DNA from: Monosporascus cannonballus
Lineage: Eukaryota; Ascomycota; Sordariomycetes; Xylariales
Direction: 5' to 3'
Assembly (NCBI GenBank): GCA_004154925.1
Contig: QJNS01000028.1
Coordinates: 310,001 to 374,000, forward strand
Length of the DNA stretch: 64,000 bases
The position numbers and the translations under genes were made by a program. The first letter of the stretch is position 1, and each line of letters starts with the position of its first letter. Positions 1 to 13,010 of this stretch are shown in pieces. Under the pieces are notes generated by a model. It did not search any database, had not been told where the DNA came from, and worked only from the letters and a program-made list of their open reading frames with translations.

Positions 1-3000
1 CCCCCACTCGTTCCCCTTTACTAACTTATTATGTAGGCTATGGGTAGTATAAGTGAAAGTATATATGAAGGAGACGCTGGGTCGCAACGAAAAGCCTTGG
101 AGGCATTCGCGTCCAAGTCTACATTGATCTGCAACATTTTGAAGTTCTTGAACGAGTCCCCAGCAACTTTATTCGAATGTCCACCGGAAGATCCAAAGAG
201 TATGAGCCAATTCTACGAGGAGAACTTCGAGGCTTGCCTCTCCTGCACGGTGGCGGCAGATGACGTTATGAGGGACCTGGCGCGTCAATTATCCGAGCGC
301 CTCATAGCAGACAATACCATCCTAGCGTCGTTACAGAAGTCCATGGCAATCGAATCGAGGTCGTTCCTTAGCAAATTCTGGAAGTTGACGTGGGTATAGT
401 CCACCCAGCTTTTCTGTACCCCGAGAGCTAATTTCGTGGCTAGTTCCCACTCCATGAACAGCCTGTGCGAAAAACACCTTCAACAGGAAGATATCAAGGC
501 TATGAGGTATTTGTATGATTACGTCAAAGCAGGTTTAATGATAATGAATTCTCTGAGGGTAAGCTGCGGATCATCTTCTCCCTGCCCCCTCGTGAGCAGT
601 ACTAACAACAGCGTAGGAGCTCTTGCTTGTCCCCGCGGAGATGCCAGAATTCATGGCGTCGGTGAGAAAGGCTGAGACGACTCTACTAGTGTCCCTATGC
701 TCGCCAGATATCGAGTTGTGTCAACTTGTCACGATGCCCATGGGCTTGTTCATTCAAGGCTTTCGGGATCTAGATCCTCATAGGTCAGACCCGTCTAAGA
801 CTGCGATTTCCATGTTCCGAAATTGCCATGTCTACGATGAGATTGCCATGGGCGGTACCACCAGGATCACCGGCGTCGTGGCATTCCAGAAGCGGCTCCG
901 GGCTCTTTATAGAAGCATGCAGTACCCGAGTGCCGGCATTGTGGATGCCTGGGAACTTGCTTTCGACAAGTGGCTCAATCTATCTAAAGACATATCCACG
1001 ACGCCTATGGAAAACGTTGACGAGATGAGCTTCTTACAATGGCGAAACTTGTCCGGCTTCCTCGCTTCCATCGGCGGTGTCTGTACTGCCGGGCAAGCCT
1101 ACGCACTAGAAGAGTCTGCTGTGAGTGGCCTTCGATGGATCGATAAGTTGTCCTCAGAGTACCACGAGGAACCTCTTCTTATTAGGTATCTTCGGCTCAG
1201 CATCCAGCTTCTAGCTTGCTCCAACGTGCGTGTCAGGGAGACTATACGAGAGGTCCTGTCTAGCGAGATATCGCCACAGCTTTATCAATTCCTCTTTCAA
1301 GCGCTCGAGTCAGAGCTCGAGGTGCTTTTCACCGGTGCGCTCGAAGCTACAAGCAAAAACCAGGATGTTGAGATCATATTCGCTGAGCAAGCCTCAGGGC
1401 TACTTAGAGCACTGGTTGAAAGGCTTCAAACGCCCGCGGAATTAGGCACCGCTTCGTCGGTCCACTTAGGGTCGATTACCCTGGGCTTCGCCAAGTTTCT
1501 CGACGGGGTTTTGGATCATGTCAACACCCTGAGAGTGAAGATAAAAGTCTGCAATCTATGCGAGACCGTTACCAGGAAGAAGGAGCACTTGAACTTGCGT
1601 GATGATATCAGGATACGAAACCAGCTACTTGAATACATATTTAGCTGGATCGTTCGGCCCCGAACACCGCGGAATGATAACCACTCGGGCTCGGGTCGCC
1701 AGGACGAACACGCACGGGTCCAGAGAGACCTTGACAAGGCTTGCCTCCGCTCGCTAGCTGAACTAACCTACAGATTACCCCTTCAACCAGGAGACGGGCA
1801 GAATGATGCCAATAGCAGCGAGATGAAGTCACAAATGTTCCACACGTACTTCAATCGGTTCCTCTCGCTATTGAATTATGAGACTACCGAGAACTCCAGA
1901 GGGGAACTGGCTTTACCCGGTCGAGACGAGGTCACCACCATGTCTGAGCTTGCGATCACCATCCTCTCGAATCTTCTGAGCGCGAATATCGACGTCGGGT
2001 TGAAGCACTCCTTAAGCATCGGCTACCATGAAAGCGTTGAAATCCGCACCGCCTTCGTTAAGGTGCTCTACAATATTCTACTACAAGGCACCGAGTTCAG
2101 CAATCTATCCGACGCCGCCGTGAACGAGAAGTACAATGCACTACTTGAAGTAAGCCGCCTAAGCAACGCTCGTGTGTCTCATTTTGACTGACCCACTAGC
2201 TTCTGACGCATGACATGAGCCTCGCTGTGGCGATCAGTTCGGTGTGTCCGAGCAGCGAGGTGGAAGAGCTGACTATTTCGTTGCTGAATGTCTTTGAGAG
2301 CCGGGGCCTCACATTTGATCTCATGGAAGCGTTGATCAGGCAAGAGATCGAAGAAACGGAGAATGAGTCCGAGATACTCCGACGCAATTGCGTGGCCACG
2401 AAGATGCTCTCCATCTATGCCAAATGGAGAGGCGCAAATTATCTCAAGGCGACGCTTCAGAAAGTCCTTGAAAGGTTGATGTTGACTTCTAACGAGTTGG
2501 ATCTTGAGCTTGACCCGACGAGGATAACCTCGGAGGAAGAGGCTAAGAGGAACGCAATGCAGCTACGGATTGTTGCGAAGGTCTTCATCGACGATATCTG
2601 CGCGTCATACACATCTATCCCTCCGTCGTTCAGGAAAATCTGTAGCATAGTAAGTTGACGGATTTCCCACAAAACGAGAGGAACTCGACTGACTGGCCAA
2701 AGATATCCGCGGCTGTCAAGCCGAGGTTCTCGGAGGCGAAATACACAGCGGTTGGATCATTCATTTTCCTGAGATTCTTCTGTCCTGCTATTGTAGCCCC
2801 GGAAACGGACGGGCTCGTCAGCACGCCGCCATCCAAGGAATTGCGCCGTGGACTCCTCTTGATTGCCAAAGTCATCCAGAACCTAGCAAACAATGTGCTG
2901 TTCGGCGCGAAGGAACCGTATATGTACGGCTTGAATGACTTCCTAACACAGAATATATATAAAGTCACCACCTTCCTCCGGGAGATTTCGGTATAATACT

Positions 3001-6000
3001 CTATTTTATATGTATATACGTATATTCGTATGTTTACTAACAGTCAATACTAGGTTCCTCCAAAGGATAACGAAGTCCCAGCAGCAGATTTTGAAGCATA
3101 CGACTTCGGCTCTTGCGTCGCCTTACACAGGTTCCTGTATGACCACTGGGATCATGTTCGGCAAAGGGTCATGTCCCAAGAGAGGAGAGATAATTTACGC
3201 TCCCCTACCGAAATTGCTCGTGGACGCTCGCCGGTACTCGAACCTTTGCGAGCACTTATTACTAATCTGGGCCCTCCTCCTCTCGCAGTCACTTGGAACC
3301 GGCCCCAGATTGCCACCAATGACCCGTGCGCTTATTCTCGATTCCAGCATTTCATGCTTCGCAATGCATTTCGTAGTACCGAGTCGTTCATAACTTCCCG
3401 CGCCGTTTACGATGGGGGGGAAAGCAAGGTTCGCACCACGTTTACCCTTTGTCTGCTTGAATTTACTGATCTTCCGAAGGACGGACTTTCCATCATTTGT
3501 GTGATTCTTCGCCATATTGATCAGGGCTCGATAGACTATGATACCCTCCTGTATTGCTATTTGAAGGTACGCGCACGACCCCACAAAGTTGCCCATGCCG
3601 GGAGTCGGCGACGACTCTTGGTTTGTGTCTCCGTGAATGCTGACGTTGCCTCAGATTGCCAGTCGTCTATGGCATAAACCTTTCGGTTTGCTTATTGACG
3701 CAACTTGCTACCCTGGGAATAACGAGCCTCAAGACGACCTGTTCAAGAAGCTCGATCTCCTGAGCCCAGCTGAGCTATCAGAAAACCTGACGAGAATCTA
3801 CGTATACAACATGAACAGCGCGTTTAGGTATGAAATGTTGTCAGCCACGGTTTCTAAATTCATCTGCTAATTAGTACATGAAGGAAATGCTTCCGTCGTA
3901 TACTCCGGGTCACCACCAAGAGCGAAACGAGCACTTTCAGCCCGGCTAATGTCGATTATCTCCTTCTGGGCACCCTTCAGGACCTGCAAACGCACTTCCA
4001 TCTAAGTCAGCTACATCTTCCCAAGGAAACCATCAGCGTGGTCACGGATACTCGCTATGTCTTCCAGCCGCTCACGCGGCTGTCTAAGACGAAAGGTAAA
4101 ATCGAAGTCACCATCAAAGTCGGCAGTCAATTCGTCCAGATAGCTACTACGAAGAAACAGGAGGTGCATCCTACTTTCCGCCTGAACGCCGTTACAAACG
4201 ACATCTTCCGTCTTGGGGACATAGAGGAGGTCCCGACCCCATTCGCGAACGAGGATGATTCTGCGTTCGGCTTGCGTGCGGACAATGGTAAGGTTGTCAT
4301 GTATTTCCAAGGCACGAAGAAATTCGATGTGCTCCAGGCAATCCGAGGCGCCAAGATGAAATATGCAAAAGATACGAGGACAACGAAGTCTTTTGAGAGG
4401 TTCATCCGCCCCCAAGATGTTCCTGGTACGCTATTAAACCTGGCCTTGACTAATCTTGGTGCCGTCGATCCTGTGTTGCGTACCGCGTCTTATAATCTAC
4501 TGGGTGCGCTCTGCCGGGCCTTCAAATTCAAAGCTGCCTCGAAATTTCTCTGCATCAAAGGTAAGTGCAGCCCCTATCCTCCAACGTATGCCGACAGACA
4601 CGCTGAGTGCAAGCAGATGTGGCCGTTCCCTTGGATCCTTCCAAATTCGTTATCAATGTCAGTAGGGCGCTAGCTCAGGAGGAGCCGCAGCTCACAGCAG
4701 ACTTCCTCAACGAATTCTTTGTCGGATGGGAGAGCTTCTCTGACGAACAAAAGCCCCTAAGCCTTGCGTATATAGCGCCATGGATCTCCGGCCTGAGGGT
4801 CGCGCTCCTGGGGGATGAGACTGATAGCGAAAAGGGAAGGGAAAAGATCGCAGCTATCTTCGCAAAGCTGATCGATGTCACAACAGTGGAACCGTCGCTG
4901 GCTCTAGTTTTGGAGAATACGGTGTGGCCCGCGATCTACGAAGACGAGGTTTTGCTGGACATATTTTTTGATGAGATCTGCAAGACAGCGCTTGCTGTGG
5001 GGCTCTACGACGAGCACACCCAGTGCCTCAATGCAATATTAACCGCAATCGGCACAATCACGCTTCGTGGGAAGGTCGTGTCCCGGCTACGGAAGGCCCT
5101 CAACCGATCATCTCTTCGTCCGATGAGGTATCTCCCGGATAATCCGGTCTGGAATGAGATCTGCATGCTTCTCCAGTTCTGCCTCTCGCTCTCCTTCAAC
5201 TGTGGTGTTCAGGCTCAGCTCTACCTGCCAGAGATATTCCATATCGTCACCATGCTTGCGAACACCGGAACTGCCGACATCAGGATACTAGTACACAAGC
5301 TTTTAGTCAACTCGATACACGCCGCCTACACCTCCTTCAACCTCGATGAGACCAAACTCACCAAACTCCGCGGTATACTAGATATACTAGTAGAGCCCAG
5401 GAACGACATCTTCGCTCCTCCGCCGATCTATCCACGGGACGGGAGCTCTGCCTCGACAAACCACGAAGTCGCCCCCACACTGGTGAATGTCGAGAACCTT
5501 GCTGGGTTGTTGTTCGAAGTTTGTGCTGTCGCAGCGCCTTCAGTCGACATGGCCAATGTGTGGCGGTCGCGGTGGATGAGCCTCGTGTCTAGCACTGCGT
5601 TCCAAAACAATCCTGCAATTCAGCCACGAGCATTTGCCGTGATGGGCTGCCTAGCCCGCGAAGAAGTAGACGATGACTCGCTGTACCAGGTCCTCGTCGC
5701 TCTGCGAGGCTGCATTGGCCGTTCCGCAGACGACAGCGGCACTGACATGCTAGTTTCCATTGTGACAGCCTTGTCTCGAATGTTAGCCAAGCTTTCATCA
5801 ATGTCCCGCTATGGACTACAGCTCTTCTGGCTTGCTATATCGCTAATTCGCCTTGTGCCCGCCCCCCTCTTCAATTGTACTGCTATGTTTCTGGAGTCAG
5901 TCTTGACCAACATCAGCACCTCGAACGAACTTCGAGGGCAAAATATGGCCCACGTCCTCCTCCAAGGCCGGATCCAGCTCGAAGACGTAGCAACCCCCCT

Positions 6001-6900
6001 CGACGATACCTACGGCATCCATTTCACCCAAGGGAACTTCCACTTCGCTGTCTGTGCCTGTCTTGTGCGCGGACTAACTGATATCGTCACCAAAGGAGCT
6101 GCTCTTCGCGTCCTATCCACGTTGCTAGAGATGACAACCGAGGTCGTTCCGAAGTCGTCGGAAGAACTCCCGCCCGACTTCTACACATCGCCCTACCTAG
6201 CTCTCATCCAAGCTAGAGCGGTCACTACCGAAGAACTCAAAGAGTGTCTCTGGTCGGCAGGGATCAACCCGGTGGGCGTTGCTAACCTTGCTTCCAAACG
6301 CCGCATACACGAGCTCGCCTCGCTCAAAGACCTGGACATACTGACCAATATCTGCATCGAAATGGTGGACTTCGAGCTCCTGGAGGACGCGGCTCAGAAC
6401 CACACTCTTTCCTGGCTGAACGAGGTCGCGTCCGAGAGACCGCCTGTCATCTCCTATCTGTAAGACAACCCCAATTCCCTTTTCCTCCTCCCTCTAGTCG
6501 CATGTTCTGTGCTTCATGTCTCCAAAGCTTCGGGGGAAACGTCCGCTGACGCAGCCGACCCGCAGAAGTTCGTCGCTCATCGCCCGCCTCGACGAGGTGC
6601 TTACCAACTGCGAGAACATAAAGTCGCTTGAGTCGGCACACACGCTGCTCAGGACGCTGTCGACGAGGCCCGAGATCATCAGCTGCGCGGGCGACAGCAC
6701 GGCTAGCGGGTGGAGCGACGTCCTTGAGCAGCAGGGCCTCGAGGGCCTCACGCGAACCTGCTCGTCCCACCAGAACCAGGACCTCGACAGGGACTGCTCC
6801 GCCCTTGTGGAGAAGCTGATCGAGGTGAGCATACATATTCTTCTCAGGATACGGGTGGGGTGTTCATACTAACGCGCTGCCGCAGCTCATCATCGTCTAA
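1..6900 (+). CDS. Neurofibromin/IRA-type Ras GTPase-activating protein, 5' end outside the window
   Basis: Large multi-exon gene that stimulates GTP hydrolysis by Ras and so damps Ras-cAMP signalling. The RasGAP domain lies at about 2215-2996: an arginine-finger region reading LRRNCVATKML, then the signature FLRFFCPAIVAPE near 2765-2803. Next come a Sec14/CRAL-TRIO-like part (KPFGLLIDATCYPG, near 3675-3718) and a PH-like part (about 4040-4400), the order known for neurofibromin. A long helical C-terminal region runs 4607-6459. Introns I could resolve include about 2650-2705, 2992-3054, 3442-3480 and 3570-3655. The last coding exon appears to be only 15 nt (6886-6900, LIIV then stop), after an intron with an ACTAAC branch site. 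The junction near 6460 is uncertain: the acceptor at 6497 gives an early stop, while one at 6565 keeps the frame. I see no inactivating change. The start codon is upstream of base 1. Confidence 0.93.
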
Positions 6901-8110
6901 AAGAGAGGCTGTCGGGTAGAGGCTCTGCGATCTTCGAAGGGACGCTGTAGGATCGCTTCGTACATGTTGTATGGTAGTGGCTGTTGCGAAATGTTGCGGC
7001 CCGCGTCTTTGGATATAATTAATCCGCCTAACCCTAACACTCCTAACCCTAACACCCCTAACCCGAACCCAACAACTCCCAACCCAACTGACCCCCTTTT
7101 CCCGCCCCTTATACATATATGTGCGATTGGATGCATTAGGTGTATATGGAGTCAGTGCCGTAAATAGTTGCAGAGATTGTCAGCCGTATATATGTCTCGC
7201 GAGACCAAGTTTGGCCTTCCTGAGGACCCGCTTGGGGGTCTGTCTAAACTATGTGACGATGGCGACGTCTAAGACCACCTCGCACCACTTGGGATCAGCT
7301 ATCTGAGGATTGACCTTGCCACCCCGGTAGTTTTCGATTCGTTTACAGCCTGTTATGGCGGTCAGCAAGAATCAGGTAAAGGTTCATTCGCAACGAGGAA
7401 TATTAACTCTCAAATGAACCTCGTTCCAAGAGGAAAATGAAGAAATGATACCGCATGTGGCCAAATCAATCGACAAAGAGGAAATGTTGAAGTAATAAGC
7501 TCGCTTTCTCTGCAGCCACGGCGAAGCGATCTCGTATGAGGGCCAAGAACTTTTCGCATGATCCTTGTCAGGCCAGCCAATCAGATTCACACTCACATCG
7601 CATCTTCTCATGCAGTCCGCGCCTACGAATATACTTTGTCAGGGCTCTAAACGCCGGTCTGCCGAAGAAGCCAGGAGTGGAGTGGAGCTTCTTCGTCAGG
7701 TTGGCGTTTATGTTGCAAATCCAGGACACAGCCCTCTTCCCGTGTACGGCAGTGCCCACACTGCCACACAGCCAATTCTTTGGGAGAACTTCCTGCTTAC
7801 CACGACTCCCAAGTCTTGATGGATGGGTTAGAAAAAGAAAATCGTAGAGAGCGAGGTTTCCTACAGCGTTGGAAGATTGCCCTATAAAATTTGCCTTGCG
7901 TGTTATGGCCATTGGCGCCATGATGGAGATAAAGGTATTATCATCCAAATCTTCCTTGCTAACCATGACGGTCTGAAACTGACGAGTTATTCTTGGCCTC
8001 AGCCAGTCAATGATCTGGCCGAACAGTCTCAAAGAACCCGCTCGTCATCAGTTGCGTTGATCGAAAGCAGACTACGGCGGTTGAAGATCTTCCCATCTCG
8101 GAAAACACTT
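6901..8110. other. Intergenic region, no gene recognised
   Basis: Apart from a telomere-like stretch at 7028-7075 I see nothing assignable. Open frames on both strands (for example the minus strand over 7568-8032) lack any motif I know and overlap each other. The last part may contain the N-terminal coding sequence or promoter of the NLR-like gene that follows, because the plus frame ending at 8179 already reads as its conserved start (GPLGLTTLHEP). Confidence 0.5.
7028..7075 (+). repeat. Degenerate telomere-like repeat (CCCTAA type)
   Basis: About four copies of a CCTAACCCTAACA-like unit follow one another just after the RasGAP stop codon. The unit is related to the fungal telomere repeat TTAGGG read on the other strand. 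It is short, imperfect and lies between genes, so it is an interstitial repeat and not a chromosome end. Confidence 0.75.
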
Positions 8111-11100
8111 TCAGAGTGTCCGGAGGATTTAAAGGGTCCGTTAGGCCTCACTACTCTCCACGAACCTTCAGAGCCATGAGTAGATCTGATTTTTGTGAGA
8201 TATATGTCGCCCCTTGCTTATGCTGATACTGATGGCATCTCCAGGTCCATGGACTCGGTGGTGGCTCCGGAAGACATGGAGCGATTCAGAGGATCAGTCA
8301 ACATTCTGGCCTAGGGAATGGCTACCTGCCGAGCCCGGCTTCAAGCATGTTCGTATACACACATACGGATACAATTCGGACTGGACGAAGAGGCTACAGA
8401 GTAACCTTACTATCCATGACTTCGGCCAGGCTCTCCTAGCCGACATGTATAATTCTCCTCAACTGCGGAAGCCTGGAGATGTAAGTCGTCACAATGATCC
8501 TCTGGTAGAGGGCACTGACTCGTAGCTAGACGCCGATAGTGCTGGTTGCACATAGTATGGGCGGGCTTGTCGTGAAAAAGGTGACCGAACTTTGGACATC
8601 TTCAAAACTCCTGCTGATTAACCGCAGGTTTACCTACTTGCAACGAGGGACCGAACGTATAGTTCCATTGCCGTCAGAATCAATACCATTTACTTCCTCG
8701 CATCGCCTCACCGTGACGCGGACTCGGCACAATTCCTTAAACGATTTCTCTCTGCATCAGTGTTACATGGACCGAAACCCTACGTAACCGAGCTATTACC
8801 GGGTTCTGGAACGTTGCAGGCAAGTTGCTTGCGCCGTCATGAGCTGCAATATATTAACATCGGTTGCTCAGGTTATTAACGATGAGTTCCGGCATGTCTG
8901 CCAGGGACTTGGCCTCTGGTCCTTTGAAAGTGCATCCACTACGGCCGGACCTATGTCCCTCACTATTGTAGACAAAAAAACCGGCAGTCATAGGTTAGTC
9001 TCATGAATCTTACATCGTTCCAGGTCTAACTTGTGGCCAACGATTAGGACTCCCAGGGGAACATGTACAGTACCTCGAAGCTGACCACCGACATATATGC
9101 AAGTTCAAAAGTCCCAATGACGCGAACTATCTTATACTTCAACGGTGTCTTGCTAGCACTATACAAGAAACCGAGAAAACTGGTAAGGAGATAACTTGGC
9201 CCGGACAAGCGAATTCGAGCTCACTCTCATCCAACATAATTCTTTTCTAGGAAGGATGAACATAAGTCTCATATGAAACGCATATCGGATTTACTAAACG
9301 TCAAGTGTCGTCCCGAGGCACGCCTCCTCTCAGTCACTGAAAAGCAACACAGAGGTTCCTGTACCTGGCTCACTACGAGCGAGGAATTTCAGGAGTGGCT
9401 AGCGGTAGGGTATGATTATGGCCTAGGCTCATTGGGGGACAGGAGCGACAGAAGCCCAAAATTCCTCTGGCTAAACGGGCCACCAGGCTCGGGGAAATCA
9501 GTTGCAGCAGGGCACGTAATTCGTTACCTCGAAAGCTGCAACTTCGACTGCAGCTTCTTCTTCTTCGACCATCGCGACGGAGAAAAATATTCATTATCCG
9601 AGTTGTTACGGTCTCTGGCGTTTCAGATGGCTAGTTCCAGCATTGATATCCGTGCAGCTCTCCTGGAAATAGCCGACAACGATATTCCACTTCCCCTCGA
9701 TGATCATAACATGGTCTGGACCACTGTTTTCAAGAATAGAATACTCCGAACCAAATTCTCTCAGACGCAATTCTGGGTTGTTGACGCCCTGGACGAGTGT
9801 TCCAACAGAAACCTGAGTACACTAGGGCAAATGCTCTCTAAGATTGACATCGAAATACCGCTGCGGATATTCTTCACAGGCAGACCAGGCGGACAGATTG
9901 AGAGGATTTTCAGCCAACAAAACGCTCCGACTCTTGAGATTCGAACAGGTTCCCAAGGGTCGCTCTTGGACATTGCCGCGTACGTTAGATGGAGGTGGAT
10001 GCCCTCTGAAGAGCCAGCGGCCACTGAACAGTTATTAGCCGAAGTGCTAAGGAAGTCGAATGGCATTTTCTTGTGGGCTTCGCTAATCCTTGACCGACTG
10101 GAGGAGGCGTACAGTCTAGAAGACATGCAAGATATCATTCAGCAGGTTCCTTCCGAGATGGACGACTTTTACATGAGAATCATCAGATCCGTTGCAGAGT
10201 CTCAAAGCGCGGAACTCGCCAAATGTATTCTCAAATGGACAACATGCGCAGCGAGACCCTTGTCGACAGAAGAACTGAAAGAGGCTGTTCGGGCGGATAT
10301 CAATAAAACCCTAACTGTGTCAGACGACAGGTTGGCCCATGTTTGCGGACACCTAATCACAGTCGACAATGATAGTCGGGTGCAAATCATTCATCAAACA
10401 GTGTCAGCATTTCTAACACAAGGAAGGTCAGGTTTGTGGATCGACGAACCTTCTGCACATTCGCGGCTCGCGGAGATATGCCTTGGGCATCTCAACGGTA
10501 AAGAATTCACGCCTCCCCGAGCGCGAAGGATCTTCTCTGGTCGAAGAATGAAGGCAGCGTTCTCTAATTACGCTTGCACATATTTCTCATACCACTTGTC
10601 CCATTGCTCCCCGGCTCTTCACGCGCCGCTTGTACTACTGGACGGCTTCCTCGCTACCAATTGTCTCACTTGGATCGAGAGGGTGGCCGAGACTGGAAGC
10701 CTAGCCACCCTGAATAAGACAATACAGTACTTGCGTACCTATCTGGCAGGGAGAGAGAGAGTCAGTTTACCTCCTCGAAAGGAAGACCAACATGTCAGAT
10801 ACTGGATCAATGATATCGCCCACGTGGCCACGAAGTTTGGGCCAAATCTGCTAGACTCCCCTTCATCGATTCACTTCCTCGTTCCACCGCTATGTCCGCC
10901 CGCCTCGGCTATCCATCGGCTCTTCGCTAAACCATCACGTCAGTTAAAATTCATTGGTTCCTCTGAAGAAGACTGGGACGACAGAATATCGTGTTTCCTA
11001 TACCCCGCCGATGCTCTATCCGTAGCTAGTAATGGCTAGTTTCTAGCCGTAGGCCTCGCAAACGGCAAAGTCATGATTTACGACAATACAACGTTTGAAG

Positions 11101-13010
11101 TTGCGGCAACGCTGACACATGGAGAGTCGGTTAGGCTGCTGTCTTTCGGGTCTCTCTCGTCAATTCTAGCAACCTGTGGCCCCCGTAAAATCATATTATG
11201 GAATCATCGTCAGGTTCCACTGTGGTCATCCGGCCTTGAGGCAGTCCCTTTGGAGATATGCTTCAACTCTGACGACACCGAAGTATTTATACCGAGGCGA
11301 GATGGGGCTGTCACTGTCTTTAATGTTAAGGACGGACACAAGCTCGATGAGGTTCCTCTGAATCGTGCAGCGGATTCCGACTCCGACGAAGGGAATCTAG
11401 TCACTCTTGGTACTCCGCCATCTGTGGTGCGATTATCTTTAGCACACAGACTTGCCGCCATCGCATATCGCAATTCTCCGATTACGATATGGGACTTAGA
11501 CAGGGCTAATCAGATTGGAGTCTTCGAAAAGGAGGGCTGCGAACAAGTGTATAATTCGCCACAGGTCATCGATATGGTGTTTAATCCCGCACCCCAACTG
11601 GACCTGATGGCGGTGGCATATAAAGATGGCGACCTTATTACCTGCGACCCTTGGACTTCGGAGCAACGTAGAATCTATGGTATCCTAGTTCATGTCCTTG
11701 CAGCATCCCCGGATGGTAGGGCGCTTGCAACTGGAGACAGCAACGGGGTAGTGCATTAGTTCGCTTTCGAGACACTGCGTCTGATTTATAGAGTCGCTGC
11801 TATTGAGGACTGCGTCAGGAACATCGTCTTCGCTTCCAGTAATATACGATTCTTTGACGTAAGAGGCGGTTGCTGTAACGTATGGGAGCCTTCTACTCTC
11901 ATACACCGGGAAGGTTCAGATGATGCATCGAGCGAACCCCAAAGTGAAGAGCTAATCCCTGCAGCACCGGCTATGGTTGTGACTAGGTTGTTTGAGGAGG
12001 ACGAAGCAATAACTGTGATCGAACATCCGCCTGATGCAGACTTCGTCATCTGCGGTGGGGAAAACGGATCCATATCCATCCACGAGCTCAGCACTGGCAA
12101 GGTTACAGCAGAACTCCGCTTTCATGCGAGGATGGTAGGCATCCGGGATATCAAATGGAATCCCCAACTTGCAATATTAGTGTCAGTAGATGTTTCGAGT
12201 CGATGCATAGCAACACGCCTCGCCGTTGCGCCCAGCGGTGAATGGCAGCAGGTGAAACGACTCTTCGAAGGGCGAGTAGGCAAGACAGTCTTGCAAGTGC
12301 TGTTAGCGCCGGACGGGTCTGCAATCCTACTCCGCACTATCGATGGTTCGGGGTTATGGAATATAGGGCACGGTCGAACCGCCTCGGTGGAAACCGGGGA
12401 ATCCTCTACCTGGGTCGCCCATCCAACAAAGGAAGAACAGCTGATCCTGCTTCAAGTAGACACTGTACGTGTATTCACCTGGGCCGGTTTGGTCGAGACC
12501 ACCATGGACGGTGGGATACCACTAGCCGCCACTACAAGCTTAAGCCCCCTCACCAGCGGGATGTGGGTGTCACGTCTCGGTTATAACATCATCGCCGGGG
12601 CCTGGCGTCTTGAGGAACAAGACACCGGTTTTATGATCTTGGGAGCGGCCAACATTGGTCCCGATACAACACAGCTCGAAGTTGCACTCGTGCGCAAGAA
12701 GTTGCACCCACATATCAAGGTGGCCATTGGGTTGTTCAGGTCAGCTTTATTCTTCTTGGATACGCGAGGATGGGTATGCTCCATTGGAGTGAAGGCGATT
12801 GCCGATGTCAAGTTCTATACGCGGCACTTCTTCATCCCTCCAGCCTGGCAGACAGCGCCGCAACTGGCTCTGAAGGTCATCACAAAGAATAGCGTCGCTT
12901 TTGCTCACCAAGATCAGTTGAAGATCTTCCACGGGTTTTTGGATTTCGAGGAGAAGGTCTATTTTGGAGACTCGCCGGATCCCGGAACATCTCGTATGGG
13001 CAACTCGTAG
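8110..13010 (+). pseudogene. Broken NLR-like gene: alpha/beta hydrolase - NACHT - WD40 repeats
   Basis: This is a STAND/NLR-type protein of the fungal non-self recognition class. The N-terminal SesB-like serine esterase domain (about 8125-9182) shows VHGLGGGS, the nucleophile elbow AHSMGG and the late motif LPGEH...DHRHICKF with the likely catalytic His. The NACHT domain (9251 to about 10450) shows Walker A GPPGSGKS and Walker B-like WVVDALDEC. WD40-like blades fill 11040-13010. Damage: TGA at 8177-8179 before the VDLIF strand; a one-base frameshift near 8266 (GGGS leads into the wrong frame, while KTWSDSEDQ continues in another); TAG at 11037-11039 and TAG at 11757-11759. From 9251 to 13010 a single frame is otherwise open, so the TAGs are isolated nonsense changes. 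The first TAG fits CAG to TAG and the TGA fits CGA to TGA. The intron at 8820-8871 is GC-AG. Two junctions (near 8993-9048 and 9183-9250) do not keep frame with canonical sites. Readthrough or a sequencing error cannot be excluded, but several independent lesions favour a pseudogene. Confidence 0.88.

Noticed and set aside
2650..2705. An apparent stop in the RasGAP domain after CSIVS.
   Set aside because: A GTAAGT-AAAG intron removes it and gives the conserved text ICSIISAAVKPRF.
3870..3960. An apparent frameshift after NSAFR in the Sec14-like part of the RasGAP gene.
   Set aside because: Using the acceptor after ACATGAAG restores the text NSAFRKCFRRILRV, so it is normal splicing.
7568..8032. 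154-codon minus-strand frame before the NLR-like gene.
   Set aside because: No domain and no recognisable start context. It lies in the flank of the plus-strand gene; kept only as part of the unassigned region.
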